Notes: generated by a model from the sequence alone, not told the origin. Shown: positions 6,938-15,736, counted from the stretch's first letter. The stretch is 64,000 nucleotides of DNA from Gammaproteobacteria bacterium (GCA_020445255.1 JAGRGY010000026.1:1100-65099); one strand, 5' to 3'. Numbers and translations are program-made.

Positions 6938-8272
6938 ATGGCCCATATAATTTCTTCTCTGGCATGGTCGGCGGTAATCCGCATTCTGGGTGTCGGAACA
7001 GCGTTTCTCGTCAACGTCGTTCTTACGCGATTACTGTCTGTCGAAGATGTCGGTCAGTACATGTTGGCATTCAGTACCGTGATGTTTGCCTCGATCGTCA
7101 TGCGGCTCGGCATCAAGCAGGCAACGATGAAGCTAGCTTCCGATGCCCGAAACCAAGGTGATCAGCGCGTCTTGCGGCAGACACTCCTGGGAGTGATGCG
7201 TTTTGGTGTGATCACTACAGGGATTGTGGCCGTGGTCCTGATTTCGGGTATTGCCGACTGGGTTTTTGTCGACGTATTTGACGCTCCCGAGTTAGCGGAT
7301 TTCTCGGCGTGGATTGTCGCTTGGGCGGCCATGATTTCGTTGGCGGCACCGATCGGCGAATCATTGCGCGCTCTGCATAGGCCGGGGTGGGGCGTCGCAC
7401 TCGATATGTCGGCGCAGAGCTCTTTTGTATTCCTGGTTCTGTGGGGCGCTGCGTTTTATTATCACAACGTGAGTTTGCAGCTCGTAATAAAGATATGGTT
7501 TTTTATTGCGCTGATGGTGAATCTGGGAGGCTGCGTAAGGTTGGCCCGCCTCATTGGTTTTGCGGGTGCGTCATTCGCTGAATGGATTTCGGTGGCGAGC
7601 GTATTTCATTTTGCATGGCCAATACTCATATTAAATCTATCGATCTTCTTGATGGCTAATGCGGCACTGTGGGTCGTAAGCTATTTCGTGGGACACGATG
7701 GCGCCGCTTTATATGGAATCGCTCTAAAGCTGTATAACCTCATAGCGCTTCCCTTGCTCATAATAAACCTTGCCTTGGAGCCTCACATCGCAGACTACAT
7801 TCATGCGGGAAGCAAGACCCGCCTGGAGGCTTTGCTCAGGCTCTCTGCATCTCTCGCGTTTTCGCTGACGGCGCTCATTTCCATCGTGCTGATTTTCGCC
7901 GGAAAATGGATACTTGAGCTGGCCTTCGGTCAATCCTACATTGCGGCATACCCGATATTGGTCATATTGATCATGGGTAACGTATTTAATGTACTCACAG
8001 GCTCTTGTTCCAGCGTTCTGCTGCTGGGTGGTCGGCGCATCTGGCTTTCAGCTGTCAATGCGGTGGCGGCCTGTGCAGGGATAATTCTCGCTTTGCTTCT
8101 TGTGCCTCGCTGGGGAGGAGTAGGGGCAGCGCTGTCGACGGCGACAGTGGTTGTCGGAGCGAATGCCGTAATGTGGTGGATCGTCAAGAAGGAATTTGGC
8201 GTGAGCTCCGCGGCATCACTGGTTCCCTGGAATCACTATACATTCTTGAAGCGAGGGGAGGTGGCACGTTGA
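6938..8272 (+). CDS. Wzx-like polysaccharide flippase (MATE/MOP superfamily)
   Basis: An integral membrane protein of 444 residues with about 12-14 hydrophobic helices. The start MAHIISSLAWSAVIRILGVG and then VVLTRLLSVEDVGQYML resembles polysaccharide_synt-type flippases that move undecaprenyl-linked repeat units across the inner membrane. ATG 6938 is chosen because the upstream in-frame sequence is transposase remnant; its ribosome site is weak. It is the first of a tight run of genes: the TTG start of the next gene overlaps its TGA stop. The gene is visibly more AT-rich than the right half of the window, as often seen for O-unit genes. Confidence 0.85.
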   Translation: MAHIISSLAWSAVIRILGVGTAFLVNVVLTRLLSVEDVGQYMLAFSTVMFASIVMRLGIKQATMKLASDARNQGDQRVLRQTLLGVMRFGVITTGIVAVVLISGIADWVFVDVFDAPELADFSAWIVAWAAMISLAAPIGESLRALHRPGWGVALDMSAQSSFVFLVLWGAAFYYHNVSLQLVIKIWFFIALMVNLGGCVRLARLIGFAGASFAEWISVASVFHFAWPILILNLSIFLMANAALWVVSYFVGHDGAALYGIALKLYNLIALPLLIINLALEPHIADYIHAGSKTRLEALLRLSASLAFSLTALISIVLIFAGKWILELAFGQSYIAAYPILVILIMGNVFNVLTGSCSSVLLLGGRRIWLSAVNAVAACAGIILALLLVPRWGGVGAALSTATVVVGANAVMWWIVKKEFGVSSAASLVPWNHYTFLKRGEVAR

Positions 8273-9417
8273 GTAGCAGGCTGTCTCCAGAGCGTCTGGT
8301 ATACATCATATACCTGGCGGCTCTGGTTATCGCATTAACCGGCTTTCCCCTGGTTCGCTACGGGGTTTACGTAATGCCGCTGTTGGCAGGCGCCGTGTGG
8401 GCATTTTCAGGAGGAAAATACCTCAACTTCAACCGTGAGACCTGGGCATTCCTCTTGTTGGTGTTGCTTTCCGTCGTAAGCCTGGTTCCGTGGGATTTCA
8501 ATACGTTTAAGAAAGTATATTTTCTGTACGTTTTTCTATCCGTATTTATTTTATTCGATTTCGCGAAACTTGAGATAGATTTTAGATTTCTCGCAGGATA
8601 CCTGATTGTTGTTGGTGTAATTAATGCACTGACCAGGGGCTCGCCCGGAGTGGCCGAAGAATTCTCTGTGGCGAACTCAAAGTCATTCCTCGAGACCACG
8701 TTCGCATTTCCTTTATCAATGGTGGCTCTCTACCTGTTAATCACGAAGCGGTATTTGTGGGCGCTGCTGTCGACCGTTTTTTTCGTTGTTTTCTTAAAGC
8801 GTGTTGCGATGCTGGCGTTTGTTATCGCTTTGTTGGTGTGGCTGTCACCCAAGCGCATTCGCTCGTTGATCCTTCATCCTGTCACGCTGACCGCGGGTGG
8901 GGTGGCGGTCATGGTGGCATCCATCGCGTTCGCCCAAGGATGGTTCGATAACTACGTGTTTGACTATCTCGGCAGGTCGCCCAATGATTTCAGCAAGGGG
9001 CGCCAGGAGCTGTGGCTGTCAGCGTTGACGGCTACAGGGTTCAACTACGGTGACTTCCTGTTGTGGGGCACGGGGATCGGAAAAGTAGTCACTGATCTGC
9101 AGTCACAGCTGCACGTGGAGCGCGTACTTCTTCACAGTGATTTGCTTTCTCTGGCTCTCGAAATCGGTATTGTTCCGTTCGTGATCTTTATGTACCTGTT
9201 CTTTTCCATTAAGCATAAACAGGGGCGATTGTTCGCACTTTTTCTTGCAATTCTTTTTTCCACCGATAACGTCATTATCTATCAACATGTAATGTTCATT
9301 TACCTATTCATACAGGGGGACATTCGCAGGCGAAGCCGCAAGGCGCCCGCTGCACGTGGGGCGTCTGACGCCGCAGAAATCTCCGCGCGGGCTGGGCTAA
9401 CCGGATCCGTCCCTTGA
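8269..9417 (+). CDS. O-antigen polymerase/ligase-like membrane protein
   Basis: A 382-residue multi-pass membrane protein (about 10-11 helices) with a periplasmic loop at about residues 225-285 that contains SKGRQELWLSAL and GTGIGKV. This loop pattern resembles Wzy/WaaL-type proteins that polymerise or ligate lipid-linked glycans, where R and H residues of the loop act; HSDLLSLALEIGI is typical of the family. The start is TTG 8269, seven bases after GGGGAGG, and it shares TTGA with the flippase stop. Polymerase versus ligase cannot be told from sequence. It is AT-rich like the flippase. Confidence 0.75.
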   Translation: MSSRLSPERLVYIIYLAALVIALTGFPLVRYGVYVMPLLAGAVWAFSGGKYLNFNRETWAFLLLVLLSVVSLVPWDFNTFKKVYFLYVFLSVFILFDFAKLEIDFRFLAGYLIVVGVINALTRGSPGVAEEFSVANSKSFLETTFAFPLSMVALYLLITKRYLWALLSTVFFVVFLKRVAMLAFVIALLVWLSPKRIRSLILHPVTLTAGGVAVMVASIAFAQGWFDNYVFDYLGRSPNDFSKGRQELWLSALTATGFNYGDFLLWGTGIGKVVTDLQSQLHVERVLLHSDLLSLALEIGIVPFVIFMYLFFSIKHKQGRLFALFLAILFSTDNVIIYQHVMFIYLFIQGDIRRRSRKAPAARGASDAAEISARAGLTGSVP

Positions 9418-10601
9418 AGATTCTGTTGGTCCACAATCGTTATCAGCAGCGTGGAGGGGAGGATTCGGTATTCGACGCGGAGCTGGAGCTGCTGTCCGGG
9501 CACGGAAACGATGTCGTTCCGTTGTTGGTGACCAACGATGACGTCCGTGGGGCTGTCGCCAAGTTGCGAGTGGCGAGCGGCACCATTTATTCGCCTTTCG
9601 GGGTCCGCCGGGTGCGTCAGGAGATTCGCGCACATCGGCCGGACGTTATGCATGTTCACAATTATTTTCCCAGATTATCTCCGTACATTTTTCGCGAGGC
9701 CCACCGACAGCAGGTTCCCACCGTGCATACGCTCCACAATTACCGGCCGATCTGCCCATCCGCGAACCTCCTGGTAGACGGCGTGATCAATGAATCGAGC
9801 ATCGAGAAAAGCGCGTTCCACATGGTCGGAAAGCGTGTGTACAGGGGGAGTTATCTTGGTACGGCAGTCGTTGCAGCGATGGTCGAGTTTCACAAATGGC
9901 GCGCAACGTGGCAGAGAGATGTCGACGCCTTTGTGGCGCTGACCGAGTTTGCGCGGTCGAAATTCGTCCAGGCGGGATTTCCGCAAGCGCGTATTCATGT
10001 AAAACCCAATTTTCTTCCGAACAGTAAGCTTGCCGGCTTGCCGGCAAGTCGGCAGGCGGAACGGCGCGAAGGCGCGCTATTTGTCGGCCGCCTGTCCAGC
10101 GAAAAGGGGATAACGACGTTGCTCGAGGCGTGGCGGGAGATCGACTATCCGTTGACGTTGGCGGGAGGAGGGGCGACCGAGGAGATGCAGCGGAGTGCGC
10201 CGCCGCACGCTGTGTTCGTCGGTGAATTACCGCGCGAACACATTCTCGAGTTGATGCACGGTGCTGCGTTCCTGGTGATGCCTTCGGAATGGTATGAGGG
10301 TTTCCCGGTCACGCTGGTCGAGGCCTATATGTGTGGGTTGCCGGTTGTCGCGAGCGACATCGGCAGTCTCGGTGAGCTGGTGGTGCATCAGGCGACAGGG
10401 CTGAAGTTTTCACCAGGGGATCCCGACGCTTTGCGTGTTGCGGTTAGGCAGATGCTCGCACTCGGCGATGACGGCAGGGCAAAGCTGGGGGCGTATGCGC
10501 GGAAAATCGCGCAGGAGCGCTATTCAGAGGAGAAAAATCTCTCTCGCTTAATCGAGATATATGAAAAAGCGCAACGGGTATTTTGGGGAGGCAGTGGGTA
10601 G
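9414..10601 (+). CDS. Glycosyltransferase family 4
   Basis: A 395-residue GT-B fold retaining glycosyltransferase. The N-terminal domain has MKILLVHNRYQQRGGEDSVF and HVHNYFPRLSP; the C-terminal nucleotide-sugar domain has FVGRLSSEKGITTLLEAW and the EX7E region EWYEGFPVTLVEAYMCGLP (the second Glu is in VEAY). It would add a sugar to the lipid-linked repeat unit on the cytoplasmic face. The start is TTG 9414, again overlapping the preceding TGA as TTGA, so it is probably translationally coupled to the polymerase gene. The sugar specificity is not readable. Confidence 0.88.
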   Translation: MKILLVHNRYQQRGGEDSVFDAELELLSGHGNDVVPLLVTNDDVRGAVAKLRVASGTIYSPFGVRRVRQEIRAHRPDVMHVHNYFPRLSPYIFREAHRQQVPTVHTLHNYRPICPSANLLVDGVINESSIEKSAFHMVGKRVYRGSYLGTAVVAAMVEFHKWRATWQRDVDAFVALTEFARSKFVQAGFPQARIHVKPNFLPNSKLAGLPASRQAERREGALFVGRLSSEKGITTLLEAWREIDYPLTLAGGGATEEMQRSAPPHAVFVGELPREHILELMHGAAFLVMPSEWYEGFPVTLVEAYMCGLPVVASDIGSLGELVVHQATGLKFSPGDPDALRVAVRQMLALGDDGRAKLGAYARKIAQERYSEEKNLSRLIEIYEKAQRVFWGGSG

Positions 10602-11736
10602 CGTGCGGGGCTTGCTTGTATTGATCGGATGCGTCGCATTGGCTGCAGGTGCGTTTGCCGCTGAGGCGCTGGAGTGGGCACCGGAAAATCTTTGCGGTGA
10701 CGTAACGGCCAGCCCGGTGGCGGCAGGGTCTTGGCTGGAAGGTGGTTGGGGTATTCGCGTTGTGATACCTGCCGGTGATGATGCAAGGCAGGTCGAACGG
10801 TTCAGAACCGGCACCCTGTTACAGCAACTCAAGGCCATCAAGACGGCCCGTTGGGTCATGTTGAATCTGACGGCGCCATCATTCGGAGGGCTATTCACTT
10901 CCCCTGGCGCTGTGTTTGAACAACCGACACAGGGAACAACGGCGTCTCGATTCGACTTGCTCGGTCTTTACATCGATCAGCTCAGGCGCGACGGCTACAA
11001 GATCATGCTCTACGTGGCGTCGCAAGGGCCGTCGCTGAATTTTCTTTCGACCGCACGCGTGTCGCGAATGAAGCGACAACAGCCAAAGTTCTACGGCGAT
11101 TTGGTTGCCGCGGAAAACGCGTGGAAGGCGTATCTGGAACGATCACGTCTTTCCGCGGACGAGGCCTATGGGCAAATCATTGCGACGTTTTCGCAGCGGT
11201 TCGGCAACAAAGTGGATGCGTGGTGGTTCGACCACGGAAATCATGGGAACCCGGCACGCTACATCCGGGCGGCGAAATCGGGAAACCCGGAGGCACTGGT
11301 CGCCTGGGCGGGAAACCGGCGCGTATACAGGCGGCAGCGCGGCTCGGCGCCAATATGGCTGTTGGGGCGGAGTACGTTATTGGCCGACTTCACGGATGGT
11401 CACGTATCACCGACCCTGAAAGACGGAGGCGGTCACGTGCCGTGGTGGCCAGAAAACGAATGGCTGGTTGATCAGGTCGAACAGTGCTTCCGTGTCTCTG
11501 GCGCGATTCCGCATATTTTTTCACCGCTTCAGAGCACCTGGCAAAGTGGTGACCGCGTGTTTCCAACCCGAACCGCGGTTGACTGGACCAGAAGGGTCAT
11601 CGCTTCAGGTGGCGGCATTACCTGGGCGGCCGCTCTCAGAGCGCCGAACTACCAGTATGCAGCGATCGCAGACGATGTCTTTAAACGGCTGAAGCAGATT
11701 GATGCGGCCATGGCGGGTTCGGGGTTTCGGCGATGA
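10561..11736 (+). CDS. Secreted alpha-L-fucosidase-like protein (tentative)
   Basis: About 391 residues with a hydrophobic export signal (LLVLIGCVALAAGAFAAEA). The body has DLLGLYIDQLRRDGYKIMLY followed later by NKVDAWWFDHGNHGNP and PEALVAW. This order resembles the TIM barrel of GH29 fucosidases, in which the Asp of WFDG is the nucleophile; here it reads WFDH. Together with gmd and fcl this suggests an enzyme that trims fucose in the secreted polysaccharide, but the match is by pattern only. The ATG at 10561 overlaps the glycosyltransferase by 41 bases; GTG 10603, just after the GT stop and 11 bases from GGGGAGG, is a credible alternative start. Confidence 0.55.
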   Translation: MKKRNGYFGEAVGSVRGLLVLIGCVALAAGAFAAEALEWAPENLCGDVTASPVAAGSWLEGGWGIRVVIPAGDDARQVERFRTGTLLQQLKAIKTARWVMLNLTAPSFGGLFTSPGAVFEQPTQGTTASRFDLLGLYIDQLRRDGYKIMLYVASQGPSLNFLSTARVSRMKRQQPKFYGDLVAAENAWKAYLERSRLSADEAYGQIIATFSQRFGNKVDAWWFDHGNHGNPARYIRAAKSGNPEALVAWAGNRRVYRRQRGSAPIWLLGRSTLLADFTDGHVSPTLKDGGGHVPWWPENEWLVDQVEQCFRVSGAIPHIFSPLQSTWQSGDRVFPTRTAVDWTRRVIASGGGITWAAALRAPNYQYAAIADDVFKRLKQIDAAMAGSGFRR

Positions 11737-11907
11737 GACTGATCAGGGATGGGCGCGGCGGAGGATCGATAACCGGCAGACTGTGGGTGGTGCGCCGAAG
11801 CAGGGATTTGCGAGGACTGAATCTATAGCTGGAATTTATCCGTCGTCAAAGCTTTCAGCCAACGAATCCGCGTATGCTCTTGGTATTCCAGCGCTGTTTG
11901 CAGATTG

Positions 11908-12852
11908 TCAGTGATAATATCGCCACAGCAGTGGCCAGGTAACGAATGTAACCAGGAGTTTTTTCCACGACTTCATTTCTTTTCGCCATCGGTCGTCACA
12001 CCTGATTTCCACCATGCCACGGTCAAATCTGGATGGGTTTCCTGAAATGGTGTGATGCGCAGACATCAAAACATCAGATGTACCGGAGAGGATTTTGAGA
12101 AATTCGCCGGTCGTCCTTCCCATATATGAAGCCAAGTAACCAAGGGTTTCTGTCGGATTGGCGGCGAGCCCTTCATATGTGATTCGAACGTAGTCGTGTC
12201 TGCGGGCTACTAGCTCCGTCGATATGTTGTTCACCATCCATTTTAGCGCGCTACGCAGAGTGGAAACGGTTGGCATGTACTCGACTCTATCAACGATTTC
12301 CTTTCGGATTTTTCGCTTTTGTCGAGAAAATGTAACTGCCCGGCTATCTCTGACGACGTGAATCAATTTGATGCGTAAGTTACTGTAACGAAGCAAGAGG
12401 TAAGCAAACGGCACTGCTTTTGATGAGTCAACGATGATTTCCGCATCGGTGACTTTGGAAATCGAGCGATACAACTCATCGTAAGATGAGATTATGGATT
12501 TCACTATGTCTTTCTTGCGCCCTGTATTTACGCCGAACAGTAGCGCAGGAAATCTCAACATCGAGCCGATATTGCGGTATACAAGGTATTCGTTTTCCGA
12601 AAGTCGCCTCTTTCGGCGGTCGTACTCTATAAGTATATCGTTCCATGTTCCGCAGCTATCGAAGCTTTCGCCGCAGCCACAGAGTTGGTTGTCCACCACA
12701 CCGCGCGACCAAATGAAAATCAATTCGCCAACAGATACGACACGGTCTAGCTCGCCCAGCAGCATGTCAACCAAGGTGGTGCCGCTCCTCCCCTCGCCAA
12801 CGAGCAAAACAACTGTCGGATCCGTAGGAAGTGATTCAGGTTGACTGGACAA
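11908..12852 (-). CDS. Sulfotransferase (PAPS-dependent)
   Basis: A 314-residue protein with the two PAPS-binding motifs of the sulfotransferase family: the 5'-phosphosulfate loop VGEGRSGTTLVDMLLGEL (residues about 18-35) and the 3'-phosphate motif IHVVRDSRAVTFSRQ (about 175-190). It probably sulfates sugars of the polysaccharide made by this locus, or its lipid-linked precursor. The start is a TTG at 12852, the first start codon before the P-loop. It is the last gene of a minus-strand group headed by the GT26 gene at 14498. It is notably AT-rich compared with the right half of the window, suggesting transfer. The acceptor is not known. Confidence 0.85.
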   Translation of the reverse strand: MSSQPESLPTDPTVVLLVGEGRSGTTLVDMLLGELDRVVSVGELIFIWSRGVVDNQLCGCGESFDSCGTWNDILIEYDRRKRRLSENEYLVYRNIGSMLRFPALLFGVNTGRKKDIVKSIISSYDELYRSISKVTDAEIIVDSSKAVPFAYLLLRYSNLRIKLIHVVRDSRAVTFSRQKRKIRKEIVDRVEYMPTVSTLRSALKWMVNNISTELVARRHDYVRITYEGLAANPTETLGYLASYMGRTTGEFLKILSGTSDVLMSAHHTISGNPSRFDRGMVEIRCDDRWRKEMKSWKKLLVTFVTWPLLWRYYH

Positions 12853-12992
12853 GGTATTGGCTCACTGAGTCTGATCTTGGTGTTCGTGAAGCATAACAAA
12901 TAGACATTGAAAAGAATGCGGACATATTTAAGATAGGTTTTGTTGCTTACGGGGTGCTTGGCTGGTCTCTCATGGCTTGAATATGTGTGAAG

Positions 12993-13688
12993 TCACAATG
13001 ATATCTCACGCATTTTCGAATACAGCCGGAGCGCGACCGCAAGGTCGCGATCAAATTTCTTCAGCTCGTCTCGCATGCGATGCTTGATCGCGGTACGTGA
13101 TGCCGACGGGCGGGCAACGCGAGCTTCGGAGAGATGGCCGCCGGAGTCTTTCATCTCCATATTTTCGACCGCGGTGCGGATTTCAGCGTCAGTTTCGTCG
13201 GTTGGGTGGAATTCTGCCAGGTTAAGTGCGAAGCGGCCGTTCAGGGCAAGAATGACCTTATTGAAATCTGTCGTTGTTGTATTGAAGTCCGATACCACGA
13301 AATCGCGGGCCAGAGGAAGCGCTGCCTCGTGGAAAGAAACGTATCTTCGGATGGCGAGTGGTATATCTACATTTTCTTCACGAATGACATACGAGAGAAT
13401 GGCGTCTTCCGGGCTTCGGATCAGTAATAACGTCGGTATTCTTTCCTGATAGGCTCGTTTGATTTGAGCTATCGCATGTGTGTGCCGGGCTAATTCAATG
13501 GCGGCCGGCTGGCTCGTTTTCAGTACCGCAACTGCGTATGTGTTGGCGCAGCGGGGATATCCCTCCACGACGAGTTGCGTCGATTTCGAGATCAGAAGGC
13601 CATGATAGCGCCGCCGCAGGGGCATGATTCGATAAAACAACACAGGGTGTCGCCGAATATAGTCCAGAATCGATTCTCTCGGCTTCAC
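12993..13688 (-). CDS. Sulfotransferase-like protein
   Basis: A 231-residue protein shorter than its neighbour. It has a PAPS-loop-like motif VVEGYPRCANTYAVAVL (about residues 40-56) and a second motif LLLIRSPEDAILSYVIRE (about 87-104) in the position of the 3'-phosphate-binding segment. The P-loop lacks the canonical SGTT and reads CANT, seen in divergent sulfotransferase-like proteins of polysaccharide loci. The start is GTG 13688, only six bases after the GT26 gene stop, so the two are probably co-transcribed. It may be a second sulfotransferase for another position; activity is unproven. Confidence 0.65.
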   Translation of the reverse strand: MKPRESILDYIRRHPVLFYRIMPLRRRYHGLLISKSTQLVVEGYPRCANTYAVAVLKTSQPAAIELARHTHAIAQIKRAYQERIPTLLLIRSPEDAILSYVIREENVDIPLAIRRYVSFHEAALPLARDFVVSDFNTTTTDFNKVILALNGRFALNLAEFHPTDETDAEIRTAVENMEMKDSGGHLSEARVARPSASRTAIKHRMRDELKKFDRDLAVALRLYSKMREISL

Positions 13689-13694
13689 TGTTGC

Positions 13695-14498
13695 TTAATC
13701 CCGGTCGGTTGTGGCGTTGCGTACTGTCCTGCTGCGACTCAGTGTGCCGGGAAGATTCAGTAGAAATCGGGTGTTTGTTATCAAATAGCGTCGCCAAAGG
13801 CGCCGTGGTTCGGCCAGCAGGCGATAGAGCCATTCGAGCCCCAGTTGCTGGTAGATGAGGGGGGCGCGCTTTACGGTTCCTGCGTGAAAGTCGAATGCCG
13901 CACCAACGCCAATGAGAACCCCGCTTACCCGTTTTTGCTCCTGCTGCCGCGCCATCCAGATTTCCTGTCGTGGGCAGCCCAAACCGACAAAGACGAGACC
14001 AGCGGCAGTTGCATTGATCGTGTCGATGTAGGTTTGCTCCTCTTCTTCAGTCCAGGCGCCGAATCGTGGGCTAAGTGAGCCGCGCACATCAAGGTCAGGA
14101 AAGCGCTTTTTTATGTTGCTTTGCAAGCGATCCAGTGTCTCGGGGGTGGAGCCAAACAGAAACGCGCCAACGCCGTGGCGTTCGGCAGATTCACAGAGCC
14201 GCCACATAAGGTCGGGGCCGGCAATGCGAGTTTGATTGTTGTAGCCTTTTCGCCTCATTACCCATGCGATCGGGGCGCCGTCCGCAAGCACCATGTCGGC
14301 CTTTCGCAAGGCGGCAGCCAGCTGTTGGTCGTCCAGCGCGGTTACGGCCGAATGCACGTTGCACAAGCAGACGCCGCGCGGTTGATTGGACGAGGCCCAG
14401 CCAAGCAATCTTTCGGTAGCCTCGTTCCAACTGATTGCGTCGATGAACGTTTCGAGCACCTGGGTGCCGGGGCGATGGCTTTCCTGTTGAGTTGTCAT
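13695..14498 (-). CDS. WecG/TagA/CpsF family glycosyltransferase (GT26)
   Basis: About 267 residues. Family marks are CNVHSAVTALDD, ADMVLADGAPIAWVMRRKG, RIAGPDLMWRLCE, FLFGSTPETLDRL and VGLGCPRQEIWMARQ, then GVGAAFDFHAGTVKRAP. Members transfer ManNAc(A) or a related sugar to an undecaprenyl-PP-linked acceptor as an early step. With the WecA-like enzyme at 26070 this would make the second sugar addition. The start is set at ATG 14498; an upstream ATG adds a 24-residue tail without family similarity. It heads a minus-strand group with the two sulfotransferase genes. Confidence 0.9.
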   Translation of the reverse strand: MTTQQESHRPGTQVLETFIDAISWNEATERLLGWASSNQPRGVCLCNVHSAVTALDDQQLAAALRKADMVLADGAPIAWVMRRKGYNNQTRIAGPDLMWRLCESAERHGVGAFLFGSTPETLDRLQSNIKKRFPDLDVRGSLSPRFGAWTEEEEQTYIDTINATAAGLVFVGLGCPRQEIWMARQQEQKRVSGVLIGVGAAFDFHAGTVKRAPLIYQQLGLEWLYRLLAEPRRLWRRYLITNTRFLLNLPGTLSRSRTVRNATTDRD

Positions 14499-14725
14499 TC
14501 TTGGGGGATGCGGGGTTAGTCGAAAAAACGGGGGAATGCACAGTAGCGCGTGCCTCGTACGGAATTTCAATTATGCCGTGGACGGTGGAACACGCAAATC
14601 GTTGACTCTGCCTGGCCTGATGGTGATCGCAGTGGACGCGCAGAACCCTGTGCCCGACGCCCGCGCCGGAGGTTCGTGACCTCCTGCTTGACGTTTCCTG
14701 GCGGCGCATTACCCCGGACCGGCAA

Positions 14726-14941
14726 TTGAAATGTGATTCAGCTGGGCACGCCGAATCGGTGAAGCTGTTTCTGAGATGCGAATATCGCATTTGCCACGGC
14801 GCACAATCCGCATGCAAAGCGGCATCGCAGGCTGAGCCGCGACCGGGTGGCAGTCCTGCCATCGACCCCGGGGGCGCTAGCAGGGGTGGTTGTATCGCCC
14901 GATTCCATCGTGCCGCAGCGGTTGAGGTGGGGCTTGGGTAA
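14726..14941 (+). pseudogene. Decayed second rfaH-like gene (3' part)
   Basis: The last part of an RfaH-like protein is readable in three frames. KLFLRCEYRICHGAQSA aligns with ELFRDGDPVCFAEGPLA of the intact RfaH at 6098. MQSGIAG in another frame aligns with MQAIVRG, and DRVAVLPS...GVVVSPDSIVPQ aligns with DRVAVLLS...EVVVSPDSIVPK. The DNA identity over the last 110 bases is clear by eye. Frame changes and a stop break the gene, and no N-terminal NusG domain is visible upstream. It sits about 160 bases before the ops element, where a locus-linked regulator might once have been. Confidence 0.75.
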
Positions 14942-15012
14942 TGCGGATCCGGCCACATTTCATGTTCGTGCGTGCTTGTTCGAAATGCGTTGTCTGTGCT
15001 CTAATCTGCGTG

Positions 15013-15035
15013 CTGCGTTCATTCGATGAACGCAG
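15013..15035 (+). other. Perfect hairpin in the EPS leader
   Basis: CTGCGTTCAT pairs perfectly with ATGAACGCAG across a TCG loop. It is not followed by a T run, so it is not a simple terminator. It lies about 60 bases upstream of the ops element. Confidence 0.5.
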
Positions 15036-15097
15036 TTCCCCGCACGCGTGCTACGCCGCGAGTTCCAGGCCGATCCGGGTGTGCCAAGCAACGGAAG

Positions 15098-15109
15098 GGC
15101 GGTAGCGTG
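15098..15109 (+). promoter_or_regulatory. ops element (RfaH recruitment site)
   Basis: GGCGGTAGCGTG is identical to the 12-base ops sequence of E. coli long surface-polysaccharide operons. It lies in the leader about 270 bases upstream of the EPS-associated MarR gene and the export operon, on the same strand. Downstream bases CACCGG...CCGGTG can form a short hairpin. An rfaH gene (6098-6610) and a decayed copy lie in the same locus. This indicates RfaH-dependent antitermination of the operon starting here. Confidence 0.85.
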
Positions 15110-15379
15110 TCACCGGCGTTGGCTTTCCGGTGGCCAGATCGACGGCACCTTCGATGACGTCCACTCCAGCCTGCCGGCTTTTGGCTGTTACTGCTGGATT
15201 GTGTTTAAGAGTCATCACTGACAATTCGTCTCACCGCCTTCTGGCACCAGGATTTCGCAATGGGGCGTTGGATGCCTTGCCATCGCCGGTGGTTGTGTGC
15301 GCTTTGTGTCTCGATACGGAAATGCTGGCGTCAATCTAGTTCGTGCAAAAATCGTTGACGCTTCCTACAGGCCCTCTCA

Positions 15380-15736
15380 TTGCCCGACGATCTGCCAAAC
15401 GACGTAACCACAACCGAGGCTCACCTGCTTGTCATGCGGCTGATCGAGGCGCAGCCGGAGCTGTCTCAGCGCGAGATTGCAGCGGCGCTCGGGATCAGTC
15501 TCGGCAAGACGAATTACTGTCTGCGCGCGCTGATCGCGAAAGGCTTTATCAAGGCGCGCAATTTCCGCAACAGTGGCGAGAAAATTCGATACCTCTATGT
15601 GTTGACGCCATTAGGCATAGAGCATAAGGCGAGGCTGTCCATGGCCTTTCTCGACCGCAAGCGCCGTGAATACGAGGCGCTGAGACGCGAGATCGAGATC
15701 CTCAGCCGCGAGGTGAACCCACCCGAAGGCCTGTGA
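15380..15736 (+). CDS. EPS-associated MarR-family transcriptional regulator
   Basis: A 118-residue winged-helix protein. LSQREIAAALGISLGKTNYC is the helix-turn-helix, followed by LRALIAKGFIKARNFRNSG and YLYVLTPLGIEHKARLSMAF, then a C-terminal coiled helix (KRREYEALRREIEILSREV). This is the pattern of the MarR-type regulator found in EPS loci (family MarR_EPS). It starts at TTG 15380; a shorter start at the internal ATG would remove part of helix 1. It lies between the ops element and the export operon, so it is probably co-transcribed and may tune it. Confidence 0.88.
   Translation: MPDDLPNDVTTTEAHLLVMRLIEAQPELSQREIAAALGISLGKTNYCLRALIAKGFIKARNFRNSGEKIRYLYVLTPLGIEHKARLSMAFLDRKRREYEALRREIEILSREVNPPEGL

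Noticed and set aside
10594-10606. ops-like GTGGGTAGCGTGC at the glycosyltransferase end
   Set aside because: Matches ops at 11 of 13 bases but misses the GGC start and lies across a coding junction; probably chance.
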